Shown here: positions 60,406 through 64,000 of the stretch, in pieces | Numbering within the stretch: the stretch's first letter is position 1 | Layout: each line of letters starts with the position of its first letter | DNA from: Ornithinimicrobium tianjinense | GTDB taxonomy: Bacteria; Actinomycetota; Actinomycetes; Actinomycetales; Dermatophilaceae | DNA: 64,000 nucleotides | Assembly (NCBI RefSeq): GCF_014636495.1 | Contig: NZ_BMEM01000001.1 | Span: 716,016 to 780,015, forward strand | Reading direction: 5' to 3' | The notes under the pieces: generated by a model | The model's input: only the letters and a program-made list of their open reading frames with translations | Database searches by the model: none | What the model was told of the DNA's origin: nothing | Translations under genes and position numbers: made by a program

Positions 60406-60699
60406 ATGGCACAGGCATGCACGCCCCTGGACGAGGTGCGCGACGTCATACCGAGCGCGGACGGGTGCCAGGACTGCCTGGCCACCGGTGACCGGTGGGT
60501 GCACCTGCGGATCTGTATGACGTGCGGGCACGTCGGTTGCTGCGACAGCTCGCCGAACAGTCACGCCACCGCGCACTGGCGTCAGACCGGTCACCCGGTG
60601 GTCCGCTCGTTCGAGCCGGGGGAGGACTGGTGGTGGTGCTACGAGGACCAGCTGGGCTTCCAGGTCCCGGACGCACCGCCGGCGCCGTCGCACAGGTGA
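60406..60699 (+). CDS. UBP-type zinc finger protein
   Basis: A 97-residue single zf-UBP domain. Zinc ligands are seen in CQDCLATG, LRICMTCGHVGCCDSS and HATAHWRQTGHPVVRSF, followed by WWWCYEDQLGF. In eukaryotes this fold reads the ubiquitin C-terminus. Actinobacterial stand-alone copies are common but of unknown role. Start set at ATG 60406 by ribosome site GGAAGGG. Confidence 0.88.
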   Translation: MAQACTPLDEVRDVIPSADGCQDCLATGDRWVHLRICMTCGHVGCCDSSPNSHATAHWRQTGHPVVRSFEPGEDWWWCYEDQLGFQVPDAPPAPSHR

Positions 60700-60831
60700 G
60701 CTTCGTCCACATCCCCTCCCTCAGGGCAGGCGGCGTCCACAGGGCGCCGGCCAGCTCTTCCCTCTGCCTCGTGTCCCGCCCACGATGGGGTCACGGCCCG
60801 TCGCCGACGGGCACGACCTAGGAGGGGAACG

Positions 60832-61362
60832 ATGGTGGAGACCAGGATGACGATCGCGGGCAACCTGACCAGGGACCCGCAGCTGCGCTTCGGCAGGAAT
60901 TCCGGACGGCCGTTCGCGGTGCTGTCGGTGGCGGTGAACAACCGCCGGCAGGACAAGGAGTCGGGCCAGTGGGTCACGACCGGGACGACCTACTTCGACG
61001 TGCTCTGCATGCGCGAGAAGGGGGCCAACGCCCTGCTGACCTTCAAGAAGGGCGACCCGGTGATCGCGCACGGCAAGCTCCGGCTCCAGCCGTGGAGCAA
61101 CGAGCAGGGCAGCGGTGTCAACGTGACGATCGACGCCGACGCCGTGGGTCCGGACGTGAGCTTCGGCACCGCACCCTTCACCCGCGGTCGACCCGGTTAC
61201 GGGCTGGACCCGGTGGACGACTACGAGCCCTCGGGGGACGCCGAGCTCGGGCACCTGGAGCGGTTGGCCGACGCCAACGGCGAGGTCGACGACGACGCGG
61301 CGGCCCTGATCCTGGCCCGGTCGGAGCAGGACACCGACGAGGAGGACCAGGTCGCGGCCTGA
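60832..61362 (+). CDS. ssb: Single-stranded DNA-binding protein paralogue (SsbB-like)
   Basis: A 176-residue protein with one OB fold: MTIAGNLTRDPQLRF, FAVLSVAVNNRR and TTYFDVLCMREKGANALLTFKKGDPVIAHGKLRLQPW. The acidic tail ends DEEDQVAA and lacks the final DDxPF tip that recruits repair partners. That pattern matches second SSBs of actinobacteria (SsbB), used in chromosome segregation or recombination rather than general replication. Ribosome site GGAGGGGA precedes ATG 60832. Confidence 0.9.
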   Translation: MVETRMTIAGNLTRDPQLRFGRNSGRPFAVLSVAVNNRRQDKESGQWVTTGTTYFDVLCMREKGANALLTFKKGDPVIAHGKLRLQPWSNEQGSGVNVTIDADAVGPDVSFGTAPFTRGRPGYGLDPVDDYEPSGDAELGHLERLADANGEVDDDAAALILARSEQDTDEEDQVAA

Positions 61363-61383
61363 GCCGGTCGGCACCGCGCCGGA

Positions 61384-61443
61384 CGGCGGGCAGGTGACTC
61401 CATGAGCGCCCCCTGAGCGATTCGTGGGGGAACCTGCCCGCCG
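61384..61443. repeat. Inverted repeat upstream of ettA
   Basis: CGGCGGGCAGGT (61384-61395) pairs exactly with ACCTGCCCGCCG (61432-61443), with 36 bases between. The right arm ends two bases before the ettA -10. Confidence 0.65.
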
Positions 61444-61445
61444 GA

Positions 61446-61451
61446 TACCCT
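61446..61451 (+). promoter_or_regulatory. -10 element (TACCCT) of ettA
   Basis: Ends 7 bases before ATG 61459; probably leaderless. Confidence 0.5.
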
Positions 61452-61458
61452 GGGAGTC

Positions 61459-63141
<1,683 letters not shown>

Positions 63142-63168
63142 GCCCGCCCGACGGTCCCCGCTGAGCGC

Positions 63169-64000
63169 GTGCCTCGTCGACGCAGGCCCCGGCCGCCGCT
63201 CCCTCCCCGGGACGGGCTGGGGCCTGCGCGCGTCCGGCTCCCGGTCGACGGCCGCTGGTCGACCGTCGTCGAGTTCCTCGTCACGGTCACCGGTGACGAG
63301 GAGGGGGTATGGCGTCGCGTGCGGGCGGGGGAGGTGCTCCTGGGCGACGGGACCCGGGTCGAGGAGGGCACGCCCTACCGGCCGGGCGGCGCGGCATACC
63401 TCTATCGGGACGTGCCCGTGGAGACCGAGGTGCCGGGCCGGCTCGAGGTGCTCCTGCGCGACGACGACACCGGGCTCCTCGCCGTCGACAAGCCTCCCTT
63501 CCTGGCGACCATGCCGAGAGGCCAGCACGTCTCCCAGACGGTCCTGGTCCGGCTGCGTCGCGAGCTCGGCCTGCCCGACCTCGCACCCGTCCACCGGCTC
63601 GACCGGCTGACCAGCGGCGTCCTGCTGCTCACCACCCGCCCGGAGGCCCGCAGTGCCTATCAGCGGATGGTGCAGGCCGGCGGGCTGAGCAAGACCTACC
63701 TGGCGCTCGCGCCGCTCGCGGTCGATCCACTGCCGGTCGTCGTGCGCAACCGGATCGTCAAGACCAGGGGCGAGCTCCAGGCGCGGGTCGTGCCGGGCGA
63801 GCCGAACGCCCAGACCCTTGTCGAGCTGGAGGAGGTGCTCGGGCTCGGGCAGGAGGTGCTCGGCCGCTACCGGCTCACACCGACCACCGGCCAGACCCAC
63901 CAGCTGCGCGTCCACCTCAGCGGCCTCGGCATCCCGATCGCGGGGGATCCGCTCTATCCGGTCGTGCGGGAGGTCGCCGCCGACGACCTCAGCACGCCCC
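63169..64000 (+). CDS. RluA-family RNA pseudouridine synthase (cut by window edge)
   Basis: The frame from GTG 63169 runs off the right edge after 277 codons. VHRLDRLTSGVLLL contains the catalytic Asp of HRLD, preceded by LLAVDKPPFLATMP and followed by SKTYLALAP and TGQTHQLRVHLSGLGIPIAGDPLYP, all RluA-family motifs. The N-terminal 90 residues are longer than an S4 domain and start with a basic Pro/Arg stretch. It modifies uridine in rRNA or tRNA; which site cannot be told. It may be cotranscribed with ettA, whose stop is 27 bases upstream. Confidence 0.9.
   Translation, partial: MPRRRRPRPPLPPRDGLGPARVRLPVDGRWSTVVEFLVTVTGDEEGVWRRVRAGEVLLGDGTRVEEGTPYRPGGAAYLYRDVPVETEVPGRLEVLLRDDDTGLLAVDKPPFLATMPRGQHVSQTVLVRLRRELGLPDLAPVHRLDRLTSGVLLLTTRPEARSAYQRMVQAGGLSKTYLALAPLAVDPLPVVVRNRIVKTRGELQARVVPGEPNAQTLVELEEVLGLGQEVLGRYRLTPTTGQTHQLRVHLSGLGIPIAGDPLYPVVREVAADDLSTP

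Overview
The window is a stretch of chromosome from a very GC-rich actinobacterium. The signs are strongly GC-biased third codon positions, the indirect-amidation genes gatCAB, an actinobacterial complement of ECF sigma factors, DUF3618 and MocR/YczE genes, and many genes that appear leaderless. A member of the Micrococcales close to Ornithinimicrobium, Serinicoccus or Janibacter fits, but that placement is an inference from style, not from a search. Most of the window is ordinary, densely packed core genome. There is no prophage, CRISPR array or intact insertion sequence.

Layout. 1-5.8 kb: N-terminal piece of a DUF222/HNH-type protein, a membrane glutaredoxin, a DUF488 protein, gatC-gatA-gatB and a 2-hydroxyacid dehydrogenase whose start codon lies in a perfect 19-bp inverted repeat. 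6.0-12.2 kb: SixA-type phosphatase, an ABC-2 exporter, a ketol-acid reductoisomerase-like protein that has lost its active site, ilvE, and an actinobacterial glycosylase-like protein. 12.3-14.2 kb: a decayed cassette (broken DHFR-like gene, intact YCII gene, ECF sigma factor with sigma-4 deleted). 14.2-15.9 kb: FAH hydrolase and murI. 15.9-21.9 kb: a complete D-erythronate-type four-carbon acid sugar operon on the minus strand (otnK, otnI, deoR-type regulator, denD, GntP transporter, otnC). 22-27.1 kb: a membrane protein, an MMPL exporter, an MBL-fold hydrolase and a mechanosensitive-type channel.

27.2-31.1 kb: a redox module of ECF sigma factor, zinc-finger anti-sigma, cupredoxin lipoprotein, frameshifted small membrane protein and sulfite-oxidase-like molybdoenzyme. 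31.1-34.7 kb: an MFS exporter and a divergent MocR/YczE pair with a 41-bp palindromic operator. 34.8-43.1 kb: Rho-N-like protein, rph, rdgB, thrC-thrB, a RemA-like small protein, PhzF, a secreted SGNH hydrolase, tRNA-Leu, bcp, DUF3618 and corA. 43.2-48.6 kb: an alpha/beta hydrolase with a Gly/Cys tail, a SigE-family sigma factor with a membrane partner, and an 802-residue secreted repeat protein. 48.8-51.0 kb: kbl-tdh for threonine breakdown. 51.1-55.6 kb: tRNA-Lys, a YihY protein, tRNA-His, a small accessory patch with a truncated AT-richer gene, divergent orn and prsW, and tRNA-Arg. 55.7-64 kb: an enteric-like bifunctional chorismate mutase/prephenate dehydrogenase, two dynamin-like GTPases, a UBP zinc finger, an ssb paralogue, ettA and a truncated RluA-type pseudouridine synthase.

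Two window-wide signals stand out. First, at least 17 genes have a TANNNT -10 hexamer 5-8 bases before an ATG or GTG, usually without a Shine-Dalgarno sequence, so they are probably leaderless; this was used to choose starts. Second, an octamer GGCATACC/GGTATGCC and close variants recurs about once per kb on both strands and in all reading frames, forcing otherwise rare codons such as ATA and GCA, which suggests a DNA-level function.
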